The translations under genes and the position numbers were made by a program. Under the pieces are notes generated by a model, which did no database searches, was not told where the DNA came from, and saw nothing but the letters and a program-made list of their open reading frames with translations. From the NCBI GenBank assembly GCA_965219005.1, contig CBDCMS010000002.1, positions 1,178,001 to 1,242,000 on the forward strand: a stretch of DNA of 64,000 nt. Direction: 5' to 3'. The stretch comes from CAUZIZ01 sp965219005 (GTDB lineage: Bacteria > Acidobacteriota > UBA6911 > RPQK01 > JAJDTT01). This document shows positions 44,279 through 53,735 of this stretch, piece by piece (within the stretch, counting starts at the first letter, position 1; each line of letters begins with the position of its first letter).

Positions 44279-45581
44279 GGCATCTTTACCCGCTCAACAG
44301 GTTGCCGCTTCACAATGGCGCTTGAGGCCGTGTATGCTGCGGCTCACGCTCATCTCAGGTGCCTACTCCGCCCTACTGGTTGGCTGTTCGGAGGCTCCGA
44401 GCGCCGTCCCGGACATCCCAGCTGTCCCCACCAGGACAGCTGCCGCGCCGCAGCAGAAATCGATTCCTCGGGTTGTTCGTCTGAAGCCCATCGCGGCGGA
44501 GAGGGCCGGATTGTCGGTCGAGACCGTCCGTGAGGTATCTGCCACGCGTGTTCTGAAGGTTGAGGGTCGGGTCGCAGAAAACCAGGAACGAACGGTCACG
44601 GTCGGCTCCTTTACGGAAGGGATTGTGGTCGAGTCGTACGTATTCGAGGGGAGCTATGTAACAGAAGGACAGGTCCTGGCGCAGATTCACAGCCACGAGC
44701 TGCACCAGGTTGAGGCCGAGTATCGCAAGGCCCATGCAGATCTGCAGCGACGCCAGGCCGAACTCGACTATGCTCGCCAGGCACAGCAGCGAGCGGAGCG
44801 GCTCCACCAGATCAAGGCCGGGTCCTTGCAACAGCTCCAGCAAACCCAGACGGCCCTCAAAGCGGCGCAGTCTGCGGTGACCATGGCCGAGGCTGAGATC
44901 GAGAGCGCCCAGATTCATCTCAGCTATCTGGGAGTTGAGTTGGAGGATATTCTTCACTCGACCGCCCAGCCTGACGATCGGGAAGAGACTCCGCTGCATC
45001 TGGTCCAGATACGCTCCCCTATACGCGGTACAGTGATCGCCCGCAATATCACCAAAGGAGGTGTAGCTGCGCCGTCGGAGTCACTCTACTCAATCAGCGA
45101 TCTGAGCCGCCTTTGGGTCATCGCCCAGGTGCCCGAGGAGCATCTGCGTCTGGTGAAGAAGGGAATGCCAGTCGAGATCCAGGTGCGCGCCTACCCCGAT
45201 GAAAGTTTTCCCGGCAAGGTGCTCTGGGTTGGTGATTCGTTGGACCGGCACACCCGCACCGTCCAGGTACGCTGCCAGGTCGGCAATTCCCAGAGACGCC
45301 TGAAGCTGGAGATGTACGCCACTCTGCTGATTCGAGTCGACCAGGGAGAGTCGGCGATTGTGGTGCCGCCAGCCGCCATTCAGGTAATCGATACGACTTC
45401 GGTTGTATTCGTTCAGGTGGCGGAGCACTCCTTCCAGCTGCGCCCGGTTGAGCCGGGGCGGCAGCTGGTCCAGGGACTGGAGATCGTGGCTGGACTCGAG
45501 GAAGGTGAACTGGTGGCGGTAGGTGGCGCGTTCATTCTCAAGTCTGAACTGCTCAAGGACAGAATAATCGAAGAGGACTAG
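44268..45581 (+). CDS. RND periplasmic adaptor subunit
   Basis: Membrane-fusion protein of 437 residues linking the RND pump to the outer-membrane channel. The GTG start at 44268 has an ideal AAGGAG at 44257-44262 and overlaps the previous stop. A hydrophobic stretch ends in the lipobox-like LLVGC, so it is probably a lipoprotein. The barrel-sandwich hybrid begins around GSFTEGIVVESYVFEGSYVTEGQVLAQIHSHEL, followed by a long alpha-hairpin and the beta-barrel RSPIRGTVIARNITKGGVAAPSESLYSISDLSRLWVIAQVPE. It lacks a His-rich metal-binding N-terminal extension. Confidence 0.92.
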   Translation: MRIEASLPAQQVAASQWRLRPCMLRLTLISGAYSALLVGCSEAPSAVPDIPAVPTRTAAAPQQKSIPRVVRLKPIAAERAGLSVETVREVSATRVLKVEGRVAENQERTVTVGSFTEGIVVESYVFEGSYVTEGQVLAQIHSHELHQVEAEYRKAHADLQRRQAELDYARQAQQRAERLHQIKAGSLQQLQQTQTALKAAQSAVTMAEAEIESAQIHLSYLGVELEDILHSTAQPDDREETPLHLVQIRSPIRGTVIARNITKGGVAAPSESLYSISDLSRLWVIAQVPEEHLRLVKKGMPVEIQVRAYPDESFPGKVLWVGDSLDRHTRTVQVRCQVGNSQRRLKLEMYATLLIRVDQGESAIVVPPAAIQVIDTTSVVFVQVAEHSFQLRPVEPGRQLVQGLEIVAGLEEGELVAVGGAFILKSELLKDRIIEED

Positions 45582-45661
45582 TACCCTGTGTCATTAGCGA
45601 TTGGGTGTCGTAGCCATCGGATGGAAGCACGAACCTCTCACCGATCACCAACAGGCCGCTC

Positions 45662-48600
45662 ATGCTAAAGCGGATCATCGATTTCCACTCGGATCATGCC
45701 GGCCTCGTTCTCTTCGGACTGATCGTGCTGGTGCTAGCCGGACTGGGATCGCTGTCCCGGATACCGATTGACGCTTTCCCTGACCTTACCAACAATCAGG
45801 TAGTAGTGTTGACCAATGCTCCCGGAATGGCGGCGGTTGAAATAGAACAACTGCTCACCTTCCCCATCGAGTCGGCCATGATGGGCTTGCCCAACACTCT
45901 GGAAGTGCGCTCCATCTCTAAGCTGGAGCTCTCGATTGTTACGATCGTTTTCGAGGACCACATCGACACCTATTTTGCCCGCCAGTTGGTCAGCGAGCGG
46001 TTGGTGGAAGCGCGGGCGCGTGTTCCGGCCGGCCTGGAGCCCACCCTGGGTCCCGTGGCCACTGCCTTTGGCGAGGTCTATCAGTACACCGTGGAAGGCG
46101 ACGACCACAGCCCGATGGAGCTCAAGACCCTCCACGACTGGGACATCAAGTACCAGCTTCGCGCGGTACCAGGCGTGGCTGACATCAATACCTGGGGTGG
46201 CTTGACCCGTCAGTACGAGGTTCAGGTGGATCCCGGGAAACTGCGCGCCTACGACTTCAGCCTACGAGACGTCTTCCGTCGAATCGCCGAAAACAACGCT
46301 AATTTCGGGGGAGGGTTTGTCGAGCACGCATCCGAACAATACACGGTGCGCGGATTAGGGCGCGCGGGTGGGGTCGATGACCTGGGAAAGATAGTCATGT
46401 CCTCGCTCCAGGGGACGCCCATCTACCTCGAGGACATTGCCGAGATCAAGATCGGAGCGATGCCTCGGCAAGGGGCTGTGACCCGAGATGGCGTGGGCGA
46501 AAGTGTCTCTGGCATGGTGATCATGCTCAAAGGCCAGAATAGCAAGACGGTGATTGACCGCGTCAAAGAAGCCCTGAAGAGGATTCGGACTTCGCTTCCC
46601 GAGGGGGTCCGGATCCTTCCCTTCTATGACCAGTCGGAGGTTATCGACGGCACCATCCGGACAGTGCGTGACAATCTGCTCGAAGGTGGGGTCCTGGTTG
46701 TCGCCGTACTGGTTCTGTTTCTTGGTGACTTCCGGGCCGCACTGATCGTGGCGTCCGTGATTCCTCTGTCCATGCTGGTGGCTTTTCTGGGAATGGAGGT
46801 CTTCGGCATCTCTGCCAACCTGATGAGCCTCGGGGCCATAGATTTTGGGATAGTCGTGGATGGCTCGGTAGTCATGGTCGAGAATTTTACCCGGCGCTTG
46901 CGGGTCGCCCAGCGGCGTCTCGGTGGGCAGGTCGACACGGCGGAGGAAATCCTGCTGGGTGCCCATGAAGTGGGCCGCCCGATATTGATGGGTGTGGGTA
47001 TCATCATAGCGGTCTACCTTCCGATCCTCACTCTGGAAGGTCTGGAGGGACGCATGTACCGGCCCATGGCAGTCACCGTGGTTTCGGCATTACTGGGCTC
47101 CTTGATACTGACGCTTACCGTCGTTCCTGCTGCCTCCCGACTTTTCCTGCGTGCTCGACTCAGGGAGCGGAAGAGACCTCTGTTTCGGCGCTTCCGCGAT
47201 TCCTACGAGCGATTTCTGGGCGCGCTTCAGGACTATCCGGTCGTGGTAACGGTTATCGCTACCGCGATCGTGTCCAGTGCATTGGTCTCGCTCTTCTTCA
47301 TAGGTACCGAGTTCATGCCGCGCCTGGACGAGGGATCAATGTTGATCGAGACCCGCAAGCTTCCCAGCATCTCATTGACCGAATCTGTGAAATCCGGTCT
47401 TGAAGTTGAGCGTGTCCTGAAAGAATTCCCCGAAGTGACAGGGGTTGTCACGAAATCGGGAAGGCCCGATCTCGCCACCGAGGCCATGGGGATCTATCAG
47501 GGCGACGTCTATGTCGACCTGAAGCCGCGGGACGAGTGGTCCACTGCCGTGACGAAGGAGGGGCTGATCGAGGCCATGTCTGAAAAACTCGCTTTGATAC
47601 CGGGAGTCGCCTATAACTTCACCCAGCCAATGGCCATGCGACTTGGCGAGACGATCTCTGGTGTCAGAGCGGACGTAGCGGTCAAGATCTTCGGTCCCGA
47701 CGAAGATCTCCTGGAGCAGAAAGCCGACGAAATCCTGGCTCTGTTGACCCGGGTTCGTGGCGCCGCCGACGTACAAAGGGAGGTTTTCTCAGGTGCAGCC
47801 GAGTGGCAAGTACGTATCATAAGAGAGGAATTGGCCCGCTATGGCCTGGATGTCGCCGATGTTCGGGATCTGGTTGAGGTCGCTGTCGGCGGTAAAGTTG
47901 TTACCGAACTGATTGACGGTCGTCGGCGCTTCCAGGTCGCTGTTCGGTTCTCGGACCAGTATCGCAAAGATAGGCAGATGCTGGGTTCGCTAAGGTTGAC
48001 CGCGCCAGGTGGAGAGCAGGTGCTACTCTCTCAGGTCGCGGACATTCGCCGCTCCAGCGGCCCGGAAGTCGTCCAACGCGAGGACGCCCAGCGGCGTATC
48101 GTGGTCCAGGCGAATGTTAGGGGGAGGGACCTTGGGGGATTCGTCGAGGAAGCACAGGCAGTGATCAACGACAACATCCAGCTTCCCTTTGGCTATCACC
48201 TTGGTTGGGGAGGACAGTTCGAGCATCAAGAAAGGGCGATGGCACGGCTGGGGCTGGTCTTGCCGATCGTGCTGTTGATCGTGTTCTTCTTGCTCTTCTC
48301 GGCATTCGGTAACGTCAGGCAGGCCCTACTCGTCCTGCTGATCGTTCCTTTCGCGACTGTAGGCGGAGTGGGTGTGTTATGGTTCCGGGAAATGAATCTG
48401 AACGTCTCGGCATCAGTTGGTTTCATCGCCGTGTCGGGTGTGGCCATCCTGAACGGTATCGTCCTGGTTTCCACCATCAACCGTTTCCTGGGCCAGGGAC
48501 AGGAACTCAAACTGGCCATCCGGCGTGCCGCCGCGGTCCGCTTGCGTCCCGTCCTCATGACCTCGCTCGTTGCTACTCTGGGATTTCTCCCCATGGCAAC

Positions 48601-48781
48601 TGCTGCGTCCATTGGAGCCGAGATACAACGTCCCTTGGCGAGTGTAGTAATTGGGGGCCTGCTGAGCTCGACTGTTCTTACTCTCCTGGTGCTACCCGTC
48701 ATGTTTCCCTGGTTTTGGGGGCCGGAGTTAGTGTCTCCGTCGGGGATGCAGGAAACGCCTTCACCTTCGGGCGAAGTCTGA
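45662..48781 (+). CDS. Heavy-metal RND efflux pump (CzcA type)
   Basis: Inner-membrane proton-driven pump of 1039 residues with 12 helices and two large periplasmic loops. TM4 carries DFGIVVDGSVVMVEN with Asp394, Asp400 and Glu407, the arrangement of CzcA/CnrA/NccA pumps for divalent ions (Co, Zn, Ni, Cd), in contrast to the CusA form for Cu and Ag. Other conserved blocks are RIPIDAFPDLTNNQVVVLTNAPGMAAVEIEQLLTFPIE and GTEFMPRLDEGSMLIE. Eighty bp separate it from the adaptor gene. No dedicated two-component regulator or CzcD is nearby. Confidence 0.95.
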   Translation: MLKRIIDFHSDHAGLVLFGLIVLVLAGLGSLSRIPIDAFPDLTNNQVVVLTNAPGMAAVEIEQLLTFPIESAMMGLPNTLEVRSISKLELSIVTIVFEDHIDTYFARQLVSERLVEARARVPAGLEPTLGPVATAFGEVYQYTVEGDDHSPMELKTLHDWDIKYQLRAVPGVADINTWGGLTRQYEVQVDPGKLRAYDFSLRDVFRRIAENNANFGGGFVEHASEQYTVRGLGRAGGVDDLGKIVMSSLQGTPIYLEDIAEIKIGAMPRQGAVTRDGVGESVSGMVIMLKGQNSKTVIDRVKEALKRIRTSLPEGVRILPFYDQSEVIDGTIRTVRDNLLEGGVLVVAVLVLFLGDFRAALIVASVIPLSMLVAFLGMEVFGISANLMSLGAIDFGIVVDGSVVMVENFTRRLRVAQRRLGGQVDTAEEILLGAHEVGRPILMGVGIIIAVYLPILTLEGLEGRMYRPMAVTVVSALLGSLILTLTVVPAASRLFLRARLRERKRPLFRRFRDSYERFLGALQDYPVVVTVIATAIVSSALVSLFFIGTEFMPRLDEGSMLIETRKLPSISLTESVKSGLEVERVLKEFPEVTGVVTKSGRPDLATEAMGIYQGDVYVDLKPRDEWSTAVTKEGLIEAMSEKLALIPGVAYNFTQPMAMRLGETISGVRADVAVKIFGPDEDLLEQKADEILALLTRVRGAADVQREVFSGAAEWQVRIIREELARYGLDVADVRDLVEVAVGGKVVTELIDGRRRFQVAVRFSDQYRKDRQMLGSLRLTAPGGEQVLLSQVADIRRSSGPEVVQREDAQRRIVVQANVRGRDLGGFVEEAQAVINDNIQLPFGYHLGWGGQFEHQERAMARLGLVLPIVLLIVFFLLFSAFGNVRQALLVLLIVPFATVGGVGVLWFREMNLNVSASVGFIAVSGVAILNGIVLVSTINRFLGQGQELKLAIRRAAAVRLRPVLMTSLVATLGFLPMATAASIGAEIQRPLASVVIGGLLSSTVLTLLVLPVMFPWFWGPELVSPSGMQETPSPSGEV

Positions 48782-48847
48782 CCGTCATACCTCGTTGAGG
48801 AAAGACCAAGATCGAACGCTCCTGCCATTGGCTTCGCCGCCCCGGCC

Positions 48848-49160
48848 CAATCCCTCGCTTGCGCTTCAGGCTTCCATGACCTGTCGCAATGACCGCGAAT
48901 CCGCCAGCTAGCCGTCTGATGTTTCAGCTTAGGTTAGTCTCGCCCCCAGGGTCGCTGGCCCCATTCGAGGAGGGAACTTCGGCCGACTACGGGGAGATTT
49001 ACACTGCTGTCCGGCTCTCTCCTCGGAACTTGGGCTCATCTTGCAGACAAGTCACGTCGTTCGCGGCTCTGTTGGCTGCAGCTGCTTCCGATACTGTTCA
49101 CTGATCACTTCATCACTGCTCACTATTCAAGACTGCTCACTATTCAAGTTTCAGCTTAGG
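48848..49160 (-). repeat. Dispersed long repeat, copy E (reverse orientation)
   Basis: Two parts: a + strand fragment CCTCGCTTGCGCTTCAGG at 48848-48876, and a reverse copy from about 48926 to 49160 containing GTTTCAGCTTAGG, the CCCCCAGGGTCGCTGGCCCC block, a mutated IS site TTCGAGGA (48964-48971), CGGCTCTCTCCTCGGAAC, CGTTCGCGGCTCTGTTGGCT, ACTGTTCACTGATCAC and a doubled TGCTCACTATTCAAG. It occupies nearly all of the 460-bp gap before the GGDEF gene. Confidence 0.7.
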
Positions 49161-49240
49161 AAATTCCAAGATCCTGATCGAGAATGGCTCAAGTTGCTAA
49201 AACCGGGGCCGATATGCCAAGGGAAGGGAGGTGCAATCGG

Positions 49241-50776
49241 GTGAATTCTGAGCTGTTGAAGAGGCTCGGTGGGTGCCAGCGGCTGCCTACTCTGTCCGGG
49301 GTCGTCTTTCAGCTTCTGGAACTGTGTCGGCAGGAAGAGGCTTGTCTCCGGGAAGCAGGAGACCTGATCGGGCGCGATCCCGCTCTGGCGGCTAGAGTTC
49401 TGCAAGTCGTGAACTCACCATTCTATGGGCTGCGCCGTGAAGTGAAGAGTCTCAGACAGGCATGTTCGCTGTTGGGAGCCTGGTCGCTTTGTAGTCTTGC
49501 CTTGAGCTTCAGCCTTACCTCCAATCTGAGAGAATCCAATTCCGGCAGTTTCGACTACCGAACCTACTGGCAGCGCTCGCTGCTCAGTGCTATCGCAGCT
49601 CGGACCACTGCTCAGTGGATGAAGCTTCCCAATGGCGAAACACTTTTCCTGGTAGCTCTGCTCCAGGACATTGGAATGCTGGCCCTGGACACGCTTTTCC
49701 CAGATGAATACGGGGAGGTTTTTGCCAGGTCTGGTCGAGATCATCTGCTACTGGAAAGGCTGGAGAGACAGAATCTGGGTGCGACCCACATAGAGCTGGG
49801 CCAATACCTCGCGGATAAATGGAACTTCCCCGAGCTGTTCAGTCGAATATTTGGATTCAGCCATGAGCAGGACCGGAGGACTTTGCAGGACCTGGAGCCA
49901 GATGTGCGTTGTGTGGCGCTCTCAGGCCACATCGCCGACACCTGGTTGAGGGAGGATCACCTGGAAGCGTCGATCGATGCTGCCCGAGTGGCTGAATCCG
50001 CGGTGGATATGAAGCCGGAATCGCTTCAAAGCATCCTGGCAGAAATCGCGGAAGTCCTGCCCGACGCTTCGGTTGCCTTCGAGATCAATATGGGGACGCC
50101 GGAAACGACCAACTACGTGCTGGAGCAGGCCCGCAAGGTTCTGGTGGATCGTCCCGCCGAGTCAGTCCCCGACTTTATGAAGTCCCCCGACCTCATCGAA
50201 TCGGAGAATCAGGTACTGAGGGAGCAGGTGTACGCGGATCCACTTAGCGGTCTCTACAATCGCCGATATCTGGACGTAGCGCTCCCCCGCGAGCTACAGA
50301 AGGCCTACGAGCTAAACCAGCCGTTGAGTCTGGTTTTTTTCGATATCGACAGCTTCAAAGCCATCAATGATACCTATGGGCACGCTACCGGAGATCTGGT
50401 AGTCAGGGGGGTGGCCAGTGTAATCCAGGAGGGACTGAGGCATACCGACATAGCCGCCCGCTACGGCGGAGAGGAGTTTGTCGCTCTCCTTCCTTCAACT
50501 GAAGCCCGTGGAGTGGAGGCGATCAGTCGTCGGATCGTGTGCCGAGTAGCTTCTCAATCCTTTTCAGGACCAGCAGGTACTCCGGTTGTGGTTACGGTTT
50601 CAGCGGGTTGCGCCACCTGCCTCAAACCAGATCAGTGCACACCAGAGTCGCTTCTGCGAGCTGCGGACGAGTTCCTCTACGTGGCCAAGGGGCAGGGTGG
50701 AAACCAGGTCTACCCGGTGACTCAAAGCGACCTGATGGGCTCCAACGCCCCCGTGTGTTCGGGAAGAATCCACTGA
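49241..50776 (+). CDS. HDOD domain-GGDEF diguanylate cyclase
   Basis: Signalling protein of about 511 residues. The N-terminal half is an HDOD domain (LPTLSGVVFQLLELC, DLIGRDPALAARVLQVVNSPFYGLRREVKSLRQACSLLG, LLQDIGMLALDTLFPDEY), a degenerate HD-like sensor fold. The C-terminal third is a GGDEF domain: DPLSGLYNRRYLDVALPRE, FFDIDSFKAINDTYGH, and the active-site GGEEF near residue 410 preceded by an intact allosteric RxxD site (RHTD). It should synthesise cyclic di-GMP. GTG 49241 is chosen from the GGAGG at 49227-49231; ATG 49214 and 49184 are alternatives. The signal sensed is unknown. Confidence 0.9.
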   Translation: MNSELLKRLGGCQRLPTLSGVVFQLLELCRQEEACLREAGDLIGRDPALAARVLQVVNSPFYGLRREVKSLRQACSLLGAWSLCSLALSFSLTSNLRESNSGSFDYRTYWQRSLLSAIAARTTAQWMKLPNGETLFLVALLQDIGMLALDTLFPDEYGEVFARSGRDHLLLERLERQNLGATHIELGQYLADKWNFPELFSRIFGFSHEQDRRTLQDLEPDVRCVALSGHIADTWLREDHLEASIDAARVAESAVDMKPESLQSILAEIAEVLPDASVAFEINMGTPETTNYVLEQARKVLVDRPAESVPDFMKSPDLIESENQVLREQVYADPLSGLYNRRYLDVALPRELQKAYELNQPLSLVFFDIDSFKAINDTYGHATGDLVVRGVASVIQEGLRHTDIAARYGGEEFVALLPSTEARGVEAISRRIVCRVASQSFSGPAGTPVVVTVSAGCATCLKPDQCTPESLLRAADEFLYVAKGQGGNQVYPVTQSDLMGSNAPVCSGRIH

Positions 50777-50853
50777 TCCGATATCCGGCGTCTTGCCGTT
50801 TTCGTTCCTATTTGTCTTCCGCCGCGCTATAGTACTCCGCCAATGAGGACCGA

Positions 50854-51885
50854 ATGCCAAAGCGACTCGTGATACGCGGTCCCCGGAAAGCGGAGTTCGA
50901 AGAAGTTCCCGTGCCGGAGTGTCCCCCCGATGGAATCCTGGTACGCGCCCGGACCAAGGCTATCAGTACGGGAACGGAGTTGAGGGTCTACCGGGGAATT
51001 CCGGTGGATCCTGAGGGAAGCTTCATTTTCCCTAATCAGCCTCTTGAGTTCCCAGTGGAGAATGGCTACTCCATGGTGGGTGATGTGATCGAGGTCGGGT
51101 CGGATGTGAGTGGACTGGGAAGAGGTGATCGCGTTTTCGTACCCGAACCGCACAAGCAGATAGCAGCCTGCCAGGGCAACCTGGCGAGGCGCCTTCCGGA
51201 GGTCCTTCCGGACGACGTGGGACCGTTCCTGCACATCTTGGAGGTGGCTCACATTGCGCTCCGTCGTGGGCAGCCTTCACCCGGCGAAAATGTGGCCATC
51301 ATCGGTGCCGGCCTGATTGGATTGTCGGCCCTGGCATTCGCCAAGGCGTTTGGGCTGAGGACGGCTGTCGTCGACATCGATCGAAGCCGGTTGGCGGTCG
51401 CGGCCTCCATGGGAGCCGATTGGACGGGGAGCCCAGAGGATGCCGGTTTCGAGGATCAGGCAATAGCCTTCTTCGACCACGAAGGGGCTGATCTGGTACT
51501 AGAGGCCGCCTCGACCTGGGTTGCAATCGAGACCGGTCTTCGCATCGCACGGCCCGAGGCCAGGGTGGTCGTGGTGGCTCGGCACACCGACCAGCCCGCC
51601 TTCAGTGCCGTCGGCTACCCTTATCTGGCCAAGAACCTATCCATTCGCACCTCTTACGGGCATCCCCCCCCGGGGACGCGCTGGGATCGGAAGCGGTCGC
51701 TTGCCCTGACGCTCGATCTGCTGGTTCGTGGCCGCTTGAATGTTGGCCCCATCATCACTCATCGGTTCGACTGGCAAGAGCTCCCCGATGTCTATCGAAG
51801 AATGGATGCCTCAGCGCCGGACATGATCGGGGTCGTTATCGACTGGTCCGACCCGAACAATCCGTCTGAACGCCTGAACGCCTGA
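50854..51885 (+). CDS. Medium-chain alcohol dehydrogenase-like oxidoreductase
   Basis: Zinc-type MDR protein of 343 residues. It has an N-terminal GroES-like fold with AISTGTELRVYRGIP and FPVENGYSMVGDVIEVGSDVSGLGRGDRVFVPEPHKQ, and a Rossmann domain with GAGLIGLSALAFAKAFG. The pattern is closer to the zinc-binding-dehydrogenase group that includes BchC than to classical alcohol dehydrogenases. The usual structural-zinc cysteine cluster is absent. Reaction and substrate are unknown; sugar or polyol oxidation fits the neighbourhood. The next gene downstream is convergent. Confidence 0.85.
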   Translation: MPKRLVIRGPRKAEFEEVPVPECPPDGILVRARTKAISTGTELRVYRGIPVDPEGSFIFPNQPLEFPVENGYSMVGDVIEVGSDVSGLGRGDRVFVPEPHKQIAACQGNLARRLPEVLPDDVGPFLHILEVAHIALRRGQPSPGENVAIIGAGLIGLSALAFAKAFGLRTAVVDIDRSRLAVAASMGADWTGSPEDAGFEDQAIAFFDHEGADLVLEAASTWVAIETGLRIARPEARVVVVARHTDQPAFSAVGYPYLAKNLSIRTSYGHPPPGTRWDRKRSLALTLDLLVRGRLNVGPIITHRFDWQELPDVYRRMDASAPDMIGVVIDWSDPNNPSERLNA

Positions 51886-51893
51886 ACGTCTGG

Positions 51894-52388
51894 CTAGTCA
51901 GAGGATTCGAAGATCAGGAAATGCTGCCTGGGAAGGAAGTCGAACTCCTGTTGCAGGCTGTAACCTCCCTCCGTCATTTCTGCCAGGATCTGGTCCCTTT
52001 CGACCCAATGTCCCAGTAGGCGTGTAACCCAGTGCGAACCGTCAAAGTCGACGATTGCCACCAGTCCGCCTGGTCTCAAGGAGCGGCGAACCCGGGCGAA
52101 ATACTGTGCCCGATTCTCGATGTGATGATAGGTGTTGCAGGAGAAGATCAAGTCGACTCCGGCTTCAGGAAGCAGCGGATCCTCTGGTTTTGCGGCAATG
52201 ATTCTTACATTACCGTGACGCCGCGCTCGGGCCTCTTGCCTTATGTAGTCGTTCATCCCAGCATCCAAATCGACAGCGAAGACGGTGCCTCCGGGCCCAA
52301 CCGGTTCTACCAGTCGGAACGTAAAGTAGCCGCTTCCAGATCCGATGTCGGCAACCACGCCTCCCTCCCGAATGTTGAGAGACTCCAC
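51894..52388 (-). CDS. SAM-dependent methyltransferase, distal part of interrupted gene
   Basis: Open frame of 164 residues with a clear class I methyltransferase fold: VVADIGSGSGYFTFRLVEPVGPGGTVFAVDLDAGM (motif I), ANVRIIAAK-like segment NVRIIAAKPEDPLLPEAGVDLIFSCNTYHHI and SLRPGGLVAIVDFDG. GTG 52388 is only a default start. In the same frame further upstream the sequence NRDEWQHPKRVVESL continues the family, then an in-frame TGA at 52424-52422, then a lipoprotein signal starting at 52523 (separate entry). The full gene was probably a 209-residue lipoprotein methyltransferase. Substrate unknown. Confidence 0.75.
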   Translation of the reverse strand: MESLNIREGGVVADIGSGSGYFTFRLVEPVGPGGTVFAVDLDAGMNDYIRQEARARRHGNVRIIAAKPEDPLLPEAGVDLIFSCNTYHHIENRAQYFARVRRSLRPGGLVAIVDFDGSHWVTRLLGHWVERDQILAEMTEGGYSLQQEFDFLPRQHFLIFESSD

Positions 52389-52421
52389 AACTCGCTTGGG
52401 ATGCTGCCATTCATCTCGATT

Positions 52422-52523
52422 TCATCCTTCATAGCCCAGCCGCTTCAACGTGGTACAGGCCGTTGCTCCGGCCAGCACTAGCAAGACCAGGTAGAAAGGC
52501 AATGCAGATTTTGCTTTGGTCAT
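52422..52523 (-). pseudogene. Signal-peptide fragment separated from methyltransferase by TGA
   Basis: In the same frame as the methyltransferase, ATG 52523 (preceded by an AGAGGAAA sequence) opens MTKAKSALPFYLVLLVLAGA followed by TACTTLKRLGYEG, a lipoprotein signal with a TAC lipobox, and then stops at TGA (codon 34). Reading through would give one continuous 209-residue protein. Alternatives are a sequencing error, a real nonsense mutation, or recoding; no convincing SECIS-like hairpin was seen after the TGA. Confidence 0.6.
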
Positions 52524-52584
52524 CGGTTTTCCTCTATCTTCTGGAGCCTTGACCTACGTCCGTGGGACAATTAGCGTTACAAAT

Positions 52585-53685
52585 ATGGTAAAGGAAAGTG
52601 GCCCCACGAGGCGAAATCGGCGAGACTTTCTTCGGACCCCGCTGGCCATGTCGCTTGCCGGCATTCATGGGGAATCGCTTCTCAGTTCCACCTGGCCAGA
52701 GGTTGGACAGGATGAGCCCCGGATTCCCAGGGACGTCCAACCGGCCTATGCTCGGGATCTGGCCCCGGAGAAAACCAGAGAAAAGCTGCTCGAGCTCCTC
52801 GGCGTCGAGCTTCCTCCTGCGAACGTAGAGTTCGACCAGAAGCGATCCGAAACCACCAGCGATGGGCTCCGCATCCTACGACTGCGTTATCGGAACTCAT
52901 TGGGCGAGGAGGTGCCAGGTGCCTTGGCCCTTCCGATGGATGCCTCGCCGCAGTCTCTTCCTGGAATCGTTTGTATGTCGGGAACCGGCGGGGATACGGA
53001 GAGGTTGATTGATCCGCGGTTCCGACGGGATCAACCTGGTCAGGGTCCTTTGAGGGGTTGGGCAAGGGAGCTGGCGCGCCGGGGCTTCGCTACCCTCTCG
53101 ATCACCTTGCGGGGCACGGTAGCCCGGCGTAGCAGCGTGAGTGACTGGGAGAGGCATATCCGATTCCTGATTCCCTATGGACGGACGATCATGGGAGTCA
53201 TGGTTGATGAGGCCCTGCGGGCAGCCAGAATTCTCGCCGCAAACCGGGCGGTGGAACCCAGCCGAATCGGTCTTACAGGGATGTCTCTTGGGGGTAATGT
53301 CAGCTGGTACGGGATGGCCTGCGATCCCTTGATTCGAGCCGCAGTCCCGGTTGCAGGCTCGGTCGCGAGTCTGGCGGCACTCATCCATGACGGTGACACC
53401 AACCGGCACAGCTCCTACATCTACATTCCACACATGCTCCGATACTTCGACCATCCCCAGATTGTTGCCCGCTGCATCTGTCCTCGGCCCTTCATGGTCA
53501 TCGCTCCCACCCGAGACGAGGACATGCCCCGCCACGGTGTTGACAGGATGGCCCAACTCGTGCGCGCGGCTTATCGGGAAGCGGGTCACCCCAATCGCTT
53601 TAAGGTTTATCAGCCCGATTCCAACCACGTTTACAAGCGGCAGTACTTTGAATGGATGGCGGCCTGGTTCGAGAAACATTGTTGA
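52585..53685 (+). CDS. Tat-exported alpha/beta hydrolase (esterase-like)
   Basis: Protein of 366 residues from ATG 52585. The N terminus has a twin-arginine signal (RRNRRDFLRTPLAMSLAGIHG). The body is an alpha/beta-hydrolase: oxyanion region GIVCMSGTGGDTERL, nucleophile elbow GLTGMSLGGN with the Ser in Gly-x-Ser-x-Gly, acid in APTRDEDMP, and base in DSNHVYKRQY. It resembles acetylxylan-esterase or dienelactone-hydrolase-like secreted enzymes. The longer reading from 52516 would overlap the divergent lipoprotein start. It is followed 50 bp later by an enolase-superfamily gene. Confidence 0.83.
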   Translation: MVKESGPTRRNRRDFLRTPLAMSLAGIHGESLLSSTWPEVGQDEPRIPRDVQPAYARDLAPEKTREKLLELLGVELPPANVEFDQKRSETTSDGLRILRLRYRNSLGEEVPGALALPMDASPQSLPGIVCMSGTGGDTERLIDPRFRRDQPGQGPLRGWARELARRGFATLSITLRGTVARRSSVSDWERHIRFLIPYGRTIMGVMVDEALRAARILAANRAVEPSRIGLTGMSLGGNVSWYGMACDPLIRAAVPVAGSVASLAALIHDGDTNRHSSYIYIPHMLRYFDHPQIVARCICPRPFMVIAPTRDEDMPRHGVDRMAQLVRAAYREAGHPNRFKVYQPDSNHVYKRQYFEWMAAWFEKHC

Positions 53686-53735
53686 CGTGTCGCCGCTGTC
53701 TCACCTGGCACGCCGATTGATGCTGCGAGAAGACT

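Noticed and set aside
52422..52424. TGA read as selenocysteine
   Set aside because: No convincing SECIS-like hairpin directly downstream and no sel genes in the window; the enzyme class is not a known selenoprotein.
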